NCBI RefSeq assembly: GCF_002261355.1
Contig: NZ_NEVU01000003.1
Location: 248,001 to 312,000, forward strand
Direction of reading: 5' to 3'
From: Bordetella genomosp. 12
GTDB lineage: Bacteria; Pseudomonadota; Gammaproteobacteria; Burkholderiales; Burkholderiaceae_B
Length of the DNA: 64,000 nt
This document shows, in pieces, positions 26,211-35,231 of this stretch (its first letter is position 1; each line of letters opens with the position of its first letter). Below the pieces are notes generated by a model. It made no database searches. It had not been told where the DNA came from and saw only the letters and a program-made list of their open reading frames with translations. Made by a program: the position numbers and the translations under genes.

Positions 26211-26621
26211 ATGGCATTAAGGCCTGAATTCCAAACTGAACAATTCCAGAAAGGCCTGGAGGTCCGCCGCGCCGTGGTCGGCGATACCTATGTCGACAAG
26301 TCGCTCAACAGCGCCGACGACCTGACTGCCCCGCTGCAAAAACTCGTGACCGAGTACTGCTGGGGCGAAGTCTGGACGCGTCCCGGGCTGGAGCGCAAAA
26401 CCCGCAGCTTTCTGAACCTGGCCATGCTCATCGCGCTGAATCGGCCCAATGAACTGCGCCTGCACATCCGTGGCGCGCTCAACAACGGCGTAAGCAAGGA
26501 AGAACTGACCGAGGTCGTGCTGCAAGCCGCCATTTACTGCGGCGTGCCTTCGGCCCTGGACGCCATGAAGGCCGTGCGCGAAGTCATCACCGAAGTCGAG
26601 AAAGAAAACACCCTTTCCTGA
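26211..26621 (+). CDS. Carboxymuconolactone decarboxylase (PcaC-like) family protein
   Basis: 136 residues from ATG 26211 (GGGAG upstream). Length and motifs match PcaC-type proteins: KGLEVRRAVVGDTYVDKSL, VTEYCWGEVWTRPGLERKTRS and LHIRGALNNGVSKEELTEVVLQAAIYCG. PcaC decarboxylates 4-carboxymuconolactone in protocatechuate catabolism, but no other pca gene is present here, so it may act on a different lactone or be an accessory redox protein of the same fold. Confidence 0.85.
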   Translation: MALRPEFQTEQFQKGLEVRRAVVGDTYVDKSLNSADDLTAPLQKLVTEYCWGEVWTRPGLERKTRSFLNLAMLIALNRPNELRLHIRGALNNGVSKEELTEVVLQAAIYCGVPSALDAMKAVREVITEVEKENTLS

Positions 26622-26725
26622 GCCGGTTCAAGCCGGCGCTCAGACCGGCCCCGGACGCACCTCCGGCTCACCCGCAGCGGTGACGCCGGAACACCACACA
26701 GCACGATTTGGACGGAGACATAACA

Positions 26726-27676
26726 ATGAGCAAAGATTCAGTCGCATTCATCGGCCTCGGGGCGATGGGGCTGCACATGGCGCGCAACCTGGTCAAGGGC
26801 GGCTTTGCCGTCACGGGCTTCGATCTCAATCCCCAGGCGCTCGAAGCCCTCGTGCAAGCCGGCGGCAAGCGCGCCGGCAGCGCGCGGGAGGCCGCCACCG
26901 GGGCCGGCCTGGTGATCACCATGCTGCCCACGGCCACGCATATACGCGCAGCCCTCGAAGGCAAGGATGGCGCCTTGGCGGCGATGTCCGACGCGTCGCT
27001 GCTGATCAATATGTCGACCATCCTGCCGCAGGAAACCGATGCCATCGCCCGCCTGCTGGCCGACCACGGACTGCGAATGCTGGATTCTCCCGTCGGGCGC
27101 TCGGCCATGGAAGCCGAGCGCGGCACCCTGCTCATCCTGGCCAGCGGCGCGCCGCAGGACAAGGCCCGCGCTCAGCAAGCCCTGCTGTGCATGGGCAACC
27201 AGATCATCGATTGCGGCGACGTCGGCGGCGGCTCGCGCGTCAAAGTGGTGAACAACTTCATGGGGATTTCGCTCAACGCCCTGACCGCCGAGGCCCTGAC
27301 GCTGGCCGAAGCCTGCGGATTGAGCGTGGAGCTGGCGCTGCAGGTCATGCGCGGCACGATTGCCGGCCTGGGGCACATGAACATTACCTACCCGAACAAA
27401 GTCCTGCGGGGGGATCTGTCAGCCGGTTTTCAGGTGGACCTGGCGCACAAGGATCTGGGCCTGGCGCTCGAACTGGCCTCGCGCAGCCGTGCCTGCGTGC
27501 CCATGGGTAGCGCGGCGTACCAGTCATACACGGCGGCGCGGGCGCAAGGTCGCGGCGCGCAGGATTACAGCGCCATTTACCCCTTGATGCGCAGCCTGGC
27601 CGGCCTGCCTCAGGACCTGCCCTATACCGTGGACGCGCCTGTCAACGCGGATCCCTTCGGCAAGGCGGCGCGCTGA
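26726..27676 (+). CDS. 3-hydroxyisobutyrate-dehydrogenase-like NAD(P) oxidoreductase
   Basis: 316 residues from ATG 26726 with GGAGA upstream. Rossmann motif GLGAMGLHMARNLVKGG, substrate loop DSPVGRSAMEAERGTLL and catalytic lysine in VKVVNNFMGI. The loop reads VGRS instead of the usual VSGG, so its substrate may differ from that of the gene at 23534-24451. It is preceded by the PcaC-like gene and followed, 25 bases on, by the convergent FCD regulator. Confidence 0.88.
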   Translation: MSKDSVAFIGLGAMGLHMARNLVKGGFAVTGFDLNPQALEALVQAGGKRAGSAREAATGAGLVITMLPTATHIRAALEGKDGALAAMSDASLLINMSTILPQETDAIARLLADHGLRMLDSPVGRSAMEAERGTLLILASGAPQDKARAQQALLCMGNQIIDCGDVGGGSRVKVVNNFMGISLNALTAEALTLAEACGLSVELALQVMRGTIAGLGHMNITYPNKVLRGDLSAGFQVDLAHKDLGLALELASRSRACVPMGSAAYQSYTAARAQGRGAQDYSAIYPLMRSLAGLPQDLPYTVDAPVNADPFGKAAR

Positions 27677-27701
27677 GCCTGCCTGCAAGCCGGGGCAGCG
27701 G

Positions 27702-28409
27702 TCAGTCCGCGGCCTCGGCCTTGAGGGAATCTTGCAGAATGCCGATGGCCACGCTGGCGGCATTGCGCACATGCAGGCTGCCCGCAATGCGCGCGGCCTT
27801 GCCGTCGCGCGCCTCCAGCGCCTGCATCAGGTCGGACAGTTCGGCCACGCTGTGTTTGGCGCGCCCGGGAGCCTGCATCGAGGTCGAGCGCAGCAGCATC
27901 ACGCGGGAGTTGAGCAGCCGCAGCGTGTTGGTCAGCGCTTCATTGCCGGCGCCGTCGAGCAACTGCTGGTAAAAGGAATTCTTGGCCGCGATCTGCTCGA
28001 GCGCCGTGCCGCGGGTCAAGGCGCGTTTGAGGCCCTGAAAGGCTTCGCGCAATGCCAGCAGCTGTGCTTCACCGGCCTGCTCGGCAAAGAGCTGACAGGC
28101 CAGTCCTTCGAGTTCTTCCCGAACCTGATAGATGCCGCGGGCCTGATCGGGAGACAAGCGCGCGACCACGGGTCCGCGGTGGGGGATCACCAGAATCAGC
28201 CCCTCGGATTCCAGCTGACGCAACGCTTCGCGCACCAAGGTGCGGCTGACGCCGGTCATCTCGCACAGCTCGCGTTCGGGCAGGCGCTCGCCGGGTTGAA
28301 ACCGGCCGACCAGGATTGCGTTGCGAATGCTTTCGGTCACGCTGTGGCGCAACACGGATGCGACGCGCTGGACCTTGAAATCGTCTTGTGGCTCTGCGTG
28401 AGAAGTCAT
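27702..28409 (-). CDS. GntR-family regulator, FCD subfamily
   Basis: 235 residues. Winged-helix part about 15-85, with ERLPERELCEMTGVSRTLVREALRQLE, followed by an FCD domain (about 95-220). It lies between the hydroxyisobutyrate-dehydrogenase-like gene and the TRAP receptor. Two control regions with the AATACAAT motif flank it at about 26.1 and 29.6 kb, consistent with it governing both catabolic operons and the TRAP system. The ribosome-binding site is weak. Confidence 0.87.
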   Translation of the reverse strand: MTSHAEPQDDFKVQRVASVLRHSVTESIRNAILVGRFQPGERLPERELCEMTGVSRTLVREALRQLESEGLILVIPHRGPVVARLSPDQARGIYQVREELEGLACQLFAEQAGEAQLLALREAFQGLKRALTRGTALEQIAAKNSFYQQLLDGAGNEALTNTLRLLNSRVMLLRSTSMQAPGRAKHSVAELSDLMQALEARDGKAARIAGSLHVRNAASVAIGILQDSLKAEAAD

Positions 28410-28425
28410 GAATGGAATGCTGAAA

Positions 28426-28458
28426 GGTATCCGGAACGTGGCGGGCGCCCCGGATACC
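28426..28458 (-). terminator. Inverted repeat after the TRAP receptor gene
   Basis: Nine-bp perfect stem GGTATCCGG / CCGGATACC with a 15-nt loop, followed on the minus strand by TTT. It lies between the TRAP receptor stop and the FCD regulator start, so it may end the receptor message and set the regulator apart. Confidence 0.5.
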
Positions 28459-28476
28459 GTTGAATACGCCCGTTGC

Positions 28477-29520
28477 TTACTGGGTTTCGCTCTTGCCTAA
28501 CACTTTGCGAACACGCTCGAGGTAGGCCGGGCCGTCAAATCCGACTTGCTTGGCACGCTTATTCCACGCGTCATAGGCAGGTCCGATGTACTTTTGCTGC
28601 ATTAGTTTAGCCCTTTCTTCGTCGGGCGCGACCCAGAACGTCACCCCATTTTTCTCCATGGCCTGGCGGGCATTGGCGACGTAGTCATCGTACTTGCCGA
28701 AGGCATCCTGCTGCAGTTCATCCATGGCGCCCTGAACCTGCTTCTGCAGCTCGGGCGGCAATTTCTGCCAGCTCTCCGGATTGACCAGAATCGCCCAGCC
28801 GTTGATCGGACCGAGGCTCCAGTTCTGCACGTTCTTGGCAAGCCGCCAGAATTCCAGTGAGCCGCCGACGCACGTGGAAATGAACAGCCCGTCGATCACG
28901 CCGCGCTCGAGCGCGGGGAAGATCTCGGTCGTGGGCATGGCAACCGGCTTGCCGCCCAAGGCGTTGACCACTTCCGCCGTCTGCGGGTTATGCACGCGCA
29001 GACGCTTGCCCTTGAAGTCCTCAACCTTGTGGATCGGATCCTTGGAGAACAATTGCTGCGTGCACCAAGCCCCCTCGGCCAGCACGATCGCGCCCCACTT
29101 GTCTTTCCAGATTTTGCGCGTGTCTTCGCACCAGAAGGCGTCGCAGACCTGCTTGTATTCCTTGATGTTATTGATGAGCCCGGGCAGGTTGAAGATGCCC
29201 ATGCGCGGCTCATCGGCAGCCAGATAGGTATGCAGCGCCGCGCTCATGTCGACGCGCCCCTCGCGCACGGCCGTGGCCATCTGGGCCGGCGGCACCAGCG
29301 AATCGCTGACCGTCACCTTCACCTTGCCATCGGTGGCCTTGGCCACACGCTCCGGCACCGACGCCGTCAGTATCGAATAGCCATCGCCGGGTGAAGTGAT
29401 GACCGCCATGGTCAGGTCATAAGTCTCTGCGCGGGCGCTTTGCGCCCACAGCGCGGCGCCCATCGCGCCGGCCAGCACAAAGACCCGGAATCTCGCGGGC
29501 AAAAGTTGGGTTGGGTTCAT
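28477..29520 (-). CDS. TRAP transporter periplasmic receptor (DctP family)
   Basis: 347 residues from ATG 29520 with an ideal TAAGGAGG eight bases upstream; the in-frame extension to 29712 crosses the promoter and is rejected. Signal peptide with cleavage near WAQSARAETY (about 30). DctP-type features are KVEDFKGKRLRV, the GGKPVAMPTTEIFPALERGVIDG segment that carries the ligand-binding residues, and a helical C-terminus. It is divergent from the fused permease gene it presumably serves. Ligand unknown, probably an organic acid. Confidence 0.9.
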   Translation of the reverse strand: MNPTQLLPARFRVFVLAGAMGAALWAQSARAETYDLTMAVITSPGDGYSILTASVPERVAKATDGKVKVTVSDSLVPPAQMATAVREGRVDMSAALHTYLAADEPRMGIFNLPGLINNIKEYKQVCDAFWCEDTRKIWKDKWGAIVLAEGAWCTQQLFSKDPIHKVEDFKGKRLRVHNPQTAEVVNALGGKPVAMPTTEIFPALERGVIDGLFISTCVGGSLEFWRLAKNVQNWSLGPINGWAILVNPESWQKLPPELQKQVQGAMDELQQDAFGKYDDYVANARQAMEKNGVTFWVAPDEERAKLMQQKYIGPAYDAWNKRAKQVGFDGPAYLERVRKVLGKSETQ

Positions 29521-29576
29521 GGTGATCCTCCTTAGGTGGTGCGCTGTGCGCTGTGTAAATTTTATAAGCAGGCAAT

Positions 29577-29584
29577 AATACAAT
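29577..29584. promoter_or_regulatory. AATACAAT half-site in the TRAP divergent promoter
   Basis: Same eight bases as one arm of the palindrome at 26124-26142, in the AT-rich gap between the TRAP receptor and permease genes. The opposite arm is degenerate, so this is weaker than the first site. Confidence 0.35.
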
Positions 29585-29673
29585 ATGTCTATAATATCGT
29601 CATAACAAACTCGGCGGGAATCGTTCTCAACTTGGGGACACACCATCACGCACGGGGCCACGAGGAGACAGCA

Positions 29674-31770
29674 ATGAGTACCATCGAGATACCCGCGCAG
29701 GGGTCCGTACAACCCGACGAATTGGCGAACACGTCGCCTTATCCGCTCAGCGACGCCGCGGACTTCAGCCTCATCCGAGGCTTTGCCGCCATCTCCCGCT
29801 GCTCGGGCGCGCTCGCCACGGCCGCGCTACTGCTGATGGCGCTGTCGATGTGCTATGAGATTTTTTCGCGCTACGCCTTTAACTCTCCGACGGCGTGGGC
29901 CACGGAAATCTCCGGCTACCTGCTGGTGGCTACGGTGTTTTTCGGCCTGGCGGCCGCGCAATCGTCCAATGCCCACGTGCAGGTGGAGCTGTGGGTCGAC
30001 CGCCTGTCGGCGCCGGCGCGCGTCAAGACCGAACTGCTGGGCCAGTGGGTTGCGCTCTTGTTCAGCGTGGTGCTGTGCTGGCAGATGGCCAGCTTCAACA
30101 TCCGCGAGTACATCAACGACACGCGCGACTGGGGGCTGCTTTCCACCGCGCAATGGATCCCGGAGCTCTCCGTGTCGCTGGGCATGCTGGTGTTCTGCCT
30201 GAGCATCCTGGTGGATCTCTACCGCCTGCAGCCTCCCTCGGATACGTTGCGGCGCTGGTTGGCGCCGGCGGCCCTCGCCATCATGGGATTGCTGCTCGTG
30301 GTCCTGGGGCCGAACAATCTGGCCATGGCCGGCAGCCGTTTCGACTGGGGCATGCTCATTATCGCGATCGCCTTCCTCATCGCGGTCTGGGCCTGGAGCG
30401 GTGTCACCACGCTGGTGCACTTTGTGTTGCTGGTCGGGGGCTGCGCCTTGCTGTATTCGCTTGCACGCGGCCATTCATTGGGCTATGTCGCCTCGCTGCT
30501 AGTGCTCAGCATGGTATTGCTGCTGTTTCTTGGCGTGCGCATCGGCGTGGCCCTGGGTATGGTCGGGCTTTTCGGGGTGTACTTTCTGCTGTCGCGCCCG
30601 CAGTTGTCCCTGCTGGCCGAACGTGCCTGGAGCAGCACCAATACCTTCACCCTGACCGCCGTGCCCATGTTCATCTTCATGGGCGGCTTGCTGCTGCGCA
30701 GCGGCATCACCTCCGGGATGTTCGACGCCCTGGTGCGCTGGTTCGGCCGCGCGCCGGGCGGCTTGGCCCACGCGTCGGCCGGCGCGTCGGCCATTTTTGC
30801 CGCCGTGTCGGGCTCCAGCCTGGCAACCGCCGCCACGCTGGGCAAGGTCGCCTGCCCTGACATGATTCAGCGGGGCTACAGCCCGCGCCTGACCTATGGG
30901 GTGGCTGCCGCGGGCGCGACCCTGGGCATTCTGATTCCTCCGAGTATCCCGATGATCATCTACGGCACGACGGTCGGCGCCTCGGTGACACACCTCTTTC
31001 TGGCCGGGATCATTCCCGGACTGCTGCTGATGGCGTGCTTTATGGCGGGCGCACTGATCTGGGCCTTGACGGTCCCTGGGGCTGCCCCGCCGGCCAGGGC
31101 CTACACCATGCGCGAGAAGCTCAGTGCCTCGCGCAGCATGATCCCGTTTCTGGCGATCATCGGCGCCGTGCTGGGATCCATGTACGCGGGCATCGCCACC
31201 CCCACCGAGGCGGCAGCCATCGGCGCTGTCAGCGCGTTCGTGCTGTGCCTGGCACGAGGCAAGTTGAGCTGGCGTGCCCTGATGGAAATCGCCTACGACT
31301 CCGCCAAGGTGACGGCCCTGCTGCTGCTCATCGTCGTGGGCGCTGGCATATTCAGCTGGGTATTCGACTACCTGCGCCTGCCGCGCGAAACCGTCAACCT
31401 GATCCAGGGCGCCAATCTATCGCCGGCATGGGTGGTGGCCGCCATGGTGCTCATCTACCTGGTCCTGGGGATGTTTGTCGAATCCATCGCCATGATGCTG
31501 ATGACCCTGCCGGTGACCTATCCGATCGCCATGGCGCTCGGTCTGGATCCCATCTGGTTCGGCATTTTCCTGGTGCTGATGATCGAAGTGGGCTTGATCA
31601 CGCCCCCGGTGGGCATGGTGCTGTTCGTGCTGCGCAGCATGAACGAGAAGGCAAGGTTTGGCGACATCATTCGCGGCGCCCTGCCCTTCGTGCTGATCAT
31701 CCTGCTCTTCCTGTGCCTGATCTACGTCTTCCCCCAGATCGTGATGTGGCTTCCCAATCAAGTGAAATGA
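29674..31770 (+). CDS. Fused TRAP permease, DctQ-DctM
   Basis: 698 residues from ATG 29674 (GAGGAGA upstream). About residues 35-200 form a four-helix DctQ-type small subunit with YEIFSRYAFNSPTAWATEI. A hydrophobic linker follows, then from about 270 a DctM-type large subunit with FLGVRIGVALGMVG, FIFMGGLLLRSGI and the GLITPPVGMVLFV motif near the C-terminus. Natural Q-M fusions are known. It works with the divergently encoded DctP to import a carboxylate in exchange for an ion gradient. The downstream MmgE/PrpD gene overlaps its stop codon. Confidence 0.9.
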   Translation: MSTIEIPAQGSVQPDELANTSPYPLSDAADFSLIRGFAAISRCSGALATAALLLMALSMCYEIFSRYAFNSPTAWATEISGYLLVATVFFGLAAAQSSNAHVQVELWVDRLSAPARVKTELLGQWVALLFSVVLCWQMASFNIREYINDTRDWGLLSTAQWIPELSVSLGMLVFCLSILVDLYRLQPPSDTLRRWLAPAALAIMGLLLVVLGPNNLAMAGSRFDWGMLIIAIAFLIAVWAWSGVTTLVHFVLLVGGCALLYSLARGHSLGYVASLLVLSMVLLLFLGVRIGVALGMVGLFGVYFLLSRPQLSLLAERAWSSTNTFTLTAVPMFIFMGGLLLRSGITSGMFDALVRWFGRAPGGLAHASAGASAIFAAVSGSSLATAATLGKVACPDMIQRGYSPRLTYGVAAAGATLGILIPPSIPMIIYGTTVGASVTHLFLAGIIPGLLLMACFMAGALIWALTVPGAAPPARAYTMREKLSASRSMIPFLAIIGAVLGSMYAGIATPTEAAAIGAVSAFVLCLARGKLSWRALMEIAYDSAKVTALLLLIVVGAGIFSWVFDYLRLPRETVNLIQGANLSPAWVVAAMVLIYLVLGMFVESIAMMLMTLPVTYPIAMALGLDPIWFGIFLVLMIEVGLITPPVGMVLFVLRSMNEKARFGDIIRGALPFVLIILLFLCLIYVFPQIVMWLPNQVK

Positions 31771-33149
31771 CTATGACTGCAGCCGTTTCCCGCGATGCCA
31801 GCACGCCCTCTTCGGCGTTGGCCCGCTTTGTCGCCGAGTCTTCCTGGAATGACGTTCCGCAACCCGTACGGCACGCCGCCCACCGGGCGCTGCTGAACTT
31901 CTTCGCTGTCGCGCTATCGGCGGCGCGCACGCCTTCCATCGACATCGCGGTGCGGACTTACTCGCGCTTTTCCGCCAATCGCCAAGCCAGCGTGGCGGGA
32001 CGGACCGACCGCGTGGATGCCTTGACCGCGGCCGCGCTCAATGCGATGGCAGCCAATGTCTTCGATTTCGACGACACCCACCATCCCACCATCATCCACC
32101 CGACCTCTCCTGTCGCGCCCGCCTTGTTCGCATTGGCGGAAACCCGGCCCATGACGGGGCAGCAGCTATTGCATGCCTTTGTGCTCGGCGTCGAAACCGC
32201 TTGCCGCATCGGCAACGCCGTCTCGCCGGAGCACTACGCGCGCGGCTGGCACATCACGTCCACCTGCGGCGTCTTCGGCGCGGCCATGGCAGCGGCCAAG
32301 GCGCTGGGCCTGGATGCGCGGCAGAACCGGCATGCCCTGGGTGCGGCCGCCGTGCAGGCCGGTGGCCTGGTCGAGGCGCTGGGTACCGGCGCCAAGAGCA
32401 TCAGTGTGGGCAATGCCGCGCGCAACGGTCTGCTGTCCGCCTTCCTGGCGGCCGAAGGTTTCGACGGACCCGCCCAGCCGCTGGAAGGCGAGCGCGGCTA
32501 TCTGCGGGTCGCGGGCGACAACCCGCGCCTGCAAGCCATCACCGGCGAGCTCGGCCAGCGCTGGGAGCTGCTGAACAACGCCTACAAGCCCTACCCGTGC
32601 GGGGTCGTCCTCAACCCCGTCATCGACGCCTGCCTGGAGCTTGCCAGCCATCCCGACATCGCCCACGGCGGGTGGGCCCGGATTGCGCGCATGGAACTGA
32701 CCGGCCACCCGCTTTTGCGCCAGCGCACCGACCGGCCGGGCGTGACCAGCGGCCGGCTGTCCCAGGTCAGCGCGCAGCATGCGGTCGCGGTGTCCCTGGT
32801 GCGGGGCCGGGCGGGCCTGCCCGAGTTTTCAGACGAAGCGGTCGCCGACCCGGCGCTGCGCGAGCTCGGCACCCGGCTCGTGTTTCAGGACGATGCCGCG
32901 ATGTCGGTCGATGCAGTCAAGCTGCGTATCGACTTTGCCGACGGCTCGACCCTGCGGCGCGAAATCGATGCGCCCCGGGGCTCATTAATGCGCCCCCTCG
33001 AAGACCAGGAGATCGAACAAAAGCTGCGCGACCTCGCGCGCTACGGCCAGGCCGATATCGATGTCGATCGCCTCATCGACGCCGTCTGGTCCCTGGAAAG
33101 CGCCCCCGATGCCGCGCTGCCCATGCGCCTGGCGGCCTCCCGCAGCTGA
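31767..33149 (+). CDS. MmgE/PrpD family protein
   Basis: 460 residues. ATG 31767 overlaps the TRAP permease stop as ATGA, so it is translationally coupled; a second ATG lies two codons on. Family features are FDFDDTHHPTIIHPTSPVAPALFALAE (described in part), a GWHITSTCGVFGAA segment and YKPYPCGVV. The family covers 2-methylcitrate dehydratase, cis-aconitate decarboxylase and iminodisuccinate epimerase. Coupling to a carboxylate importer suggests a di- or tricarboxylate substrate. Confidence 0.88.
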   Translation: MTMTAAVSRDASTPSSALARFVAESSWNDVPQPVRHAAHRALLNFFAVALSAARTPSIDIAVRTYSRFSANRQASVAGRTDRVDALTAAALNAMAANVFDFDDTHHPTIIHPTSPVAPALFALAETRPMTGQQLLHAFVLGVETACRIGNAVSPEHYARGWHITSTCGVFGAAMAAAKALGLDARQNRHALGAAAVQAGGLVEALGTGAKSISVGNAARNGLLSAFLAAEGFDGPAQPLEGERGYLRVAGDNPRLQAITGELGQRWELLNNAYKPYPCGVVLNPVIDACLELASHPDIAHGGWARIARMELTGHPLLRQRTDRPGVTSGRLSQVSAQHAVAVSLVRGRAGLPEFSDEAVADPALRELGTRLVFQDDAAMSVDAVKLRIDFADGSTLRREIDAPRGSLMRPLEDQEIEQKLRDLARYGQADIDVDRLIDAVWSLESAPDAALPMRLAASRS

Positions 33150-33173
33150 CAACCCTTTAAGGAGTAGACAAGC

Positions 33174-34127
33174 ATGAAGAAGAAAATCATCGGTTCGTTG
33201 TTGGCGGCGTTGTGCTGCGTGAGCACCGCCCAGGCGGAATTCCCGGATCGCGCCGTGCGCATCGTCGTGCCCTTTGCCGCTGGCGGCGGCGTCGATGCGC
33301 TGGCGCGGCCTTTCGCCAAAGAACTGGGCGAGATCCTGGGGCAAAGCGTCATCGTCGAGAACAAGCCGAGCAATACCGGCCAGATAGGCGCCTCCGACAT
33401 CGCGCGCGCCAAGCCCGATGGCTACAACCTGCTGCTCAGTTCCGCGGCCTTCGGCACCACGCCCGCCTTTTACCCGGATGTCCCCTACAACCCCATCAAG
33501 GACTTCAGTCCGGTGATGATCATGGCGGCCGCGCCTCAGGTGCTGGTGGCCAGCAATAAATTCAAGGGCGACACCCTGCAGGATGTGCTGAATCAGGCCA
33601 AGCAGTCGGACAAGATCAATTTCGCGCTCAGCGCCAGCACCGGTATTCAGGCGCTGGCCACTGCCATGCTGGCCCAGCAAGCCAAAGTGGATTTCATGAA
33701 GATCCCCTATAAGGGCGCGGGTGCGGCCTTCGTCGACCTGATCAGCGGCGAGGTCGACCTGATGATCGACAACCCGGCCTCCTCGCTGGTGCATGTGCGG
33801 TCCGGCAAACTGCGGGTCTTGGCCACCACAGGCGCCAAACGTATGGAGATTCTTCCGGACGTGCCGACCGTGGCCGAAACGCTGCCGGGCTTCGAGGCGC
33901 GGAACTGGTTCGTACTGGCCGCCCCCGCGGGCACCCCTGCCGGCATCATCGACAAACTGAACCAGGCCTCGCGCCAGGCGCTGAACACGCCGGCGATGAA
34001 AGAGATGCTCGCGCGCGACGGCATCGATCTGGTCGCGGACACCCCCGCCGAAGCCGCCGCCTTCCTCAAGACCGAAGTCGACAAATGGGCCCAGCTGGTC
34101 AAAGCGTCGAATCTGCAGGCGCAGTAA
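33174..34127 (+). CDS. Bug/TctC-family periplasmic receptor
   Basis: 317 residues with AAGGAG upstream of ATG 33174 and a signal peptide (MKKKIIGSLLAALCCVSTAQA core, cleavage about 22). Motifs are [48 protein letters not shown] and IPYKGAGAAFVDLI. The third loop reads PSNTG where most have PGAGG. It follows the MmgE/PrpD gene by 24 bases, so one operon carries both TRAP and Bug-type binding proteins. Confidence 0.9.
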   Translation: MKKKIIGSLLAALCCVSTAQAEFPDRAVRIVVPFAAGGGVDALARPFAKELGEILGQSVIVENKPSNTGQIGASDIARAKPDGYNLLLSSAAFGTTPAFYPDVPYNPIKDFSPVMIMAAAPQVLVASNKFKGDTLQDVLNQAKQSDKINFALSASTGIQALATAMLAQQAKVDFMKIPYKGAGAAFVDLISGEVDLMIDNPASSLVHVRSGKLRVLATTGAKRMEILPDVPTVAETLPGFEARNWFVLAAPAGTPAGIIDKLNQASRQALNTPAMKEMLARDGIDLVADTPAEAAAFLKTEVDKWAQLVKASNLQAQ

Positions 34128-34177
34128 ACACAGAACGACGGCCCGGTGGCCTGCGCCCGCAGCGGGCCGGCCACCAC

Positions 34178-34207
34178 GGCAGCCTGGCCTTGCAGGGCCG
34201 GGCTGCC
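34178..34207. terminator. Hairpin between convergent Bug genes
   Basis: Seven-bp outer stem GGCAGCC / GGCTGCC with inner GGCC pairing, between the stop codons of two convergent genes. There is no T-run, so it may only be a weak bidirectional terminator. Confidence 0.4.
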
Positions 34208-34218
34208 CTCCTCTGGCG

Positions 34219-35199
34219 CTATTGCCGCTGGATTCCCACATCCTTGATGGCCGACGCCCATTGCTCGTGGCTGTCGGCCACGAACTGGCCGAACTGAGCC
34301 GGCGTGGTGGGTGCACTCACTTTCACCCCCAGGGTCTTGAAGCGCTCTTGCACATCCGGCTGGGCCATCACTTTGGCAAATGCCTGATTGAGCTTTTGCA
34401 CCAGCGGCTCGGGCGTTCCGTTCGGCGCGAACATGCCGGTCCAGAAGTAGTAGTCCATGCCTTTCAGTTCGGGGGTATCGCCCGCCGACGGAATGTCGAG
34501 ATTGCCGATATCCCGCTCATGGCTCATGACGCCGATCGGGGTCACTTTTCCGCTTTTGATGATTTCCAGCAGCGCGGGCAGACCGGAGACGGCCAGGTCC
34601 ACGCTGCCGCCGATGACATCGGTCGCGATCTTCGAGGCGCTGGCATAGGGAATGAACGTGATATCGGTGCCCGTGACTTTCTTGAAGCTCTCCATGGCAA
34701 TGGCGGGCAAAGACCCCACGCCGGTCGCGCCGTAGTTCAGTTTGCCCGGTTCAGACTTGGCTCGCCGGATCAGATCGCCGAAGGAACGGATGCCCAATTG
34801 CGGATTGGCCACCACCCCCACGCCGCTGGTGCCCAACGGAGCGATGGCGGTCAGATCCTTGTAGGTGTAGCGTGCGGCATTCTGCACCAGGGGGGCAAGC
34901 ACGACATCCGACACAATGCCCATCAGGATGGTGTAGCCGTCGGGCTTGGCTGTCGTGGCGCGCGAGACCGCAATGACGCCGCCCGCGCCGGGCAGGTTTT
35001 CGATAATGACCGTCTGGCCTAATTCCGCCCCCAGCTTGGGTGCGACGATACGCGCGAAGGTATCCACGGAGCCGCCAGGCGCATAGCCGACGATCATCTT
35101 GATAGGTTGCGAGGGATAGTCTGCCGCCGCACTGGCAAGGCCGGGGGCCAACGCGAGCCCCAGGCTGAGCGCCAAGGGCAGGAAGGTAAAACGGGTCAT
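34219..35199 (-). CDS. Bug/TctC-family periplasmic receptor
   Basis: 326 residues from ATG 35199 (GGAGA five bases upstream); an in-frame ATG at 35211 is less well placed. Signal peptide with cleavage near GLASAAADYP. Motifs are IKMIVGYAPGGSVDTFARI, VIIENLPGAGGVIAVSRAT and PDGYTILMG. It lies 32 bases downstream of the alpha/beta hydrolase gene, so the receptor probably binds a product or substrate of that hydrolase. Confidence 0.9.
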   Translation of the reverse strand: MTRFTFLPLALSLGLALAPGLASAAADYPSQPIKMIVGYAPGGSVDTFARIVAPKLGAELGQTVIIENLPGAGGVIAVSRATTAKPDGYTILMGIVSDVVLAPLVQNAARYTYKDLTAIAPLGTSGVGVVANPQLGIRSFGDLIRRAKSEPGKLNYGATGVGSLPAIAMESFKKVTGTDITFIPYASASKIATDVIGGSVDLAVSGLPALLEIIKSGKVTPIGVMSHERDIGNLDIPSAGDTPELKGMDYYFWTGMFAPNGTPEPLVQKLNQAFAKVMAQPDVQERFKTLGVKVSAPTTPAQFGQFVADSHEQWASAIKDVGIQRQ

Positions 35200-35231
35200 A
35201 ACGGTCTCCATGTTGTAGGTATCAAACTGCC

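Noticed and set aside
26211-26621. Protocatechuate (pca) pathway
   Set aside because: Only a PcaC-like gene is present; no pcaB, pcaD, pcaGH or pcaIJ in the window.
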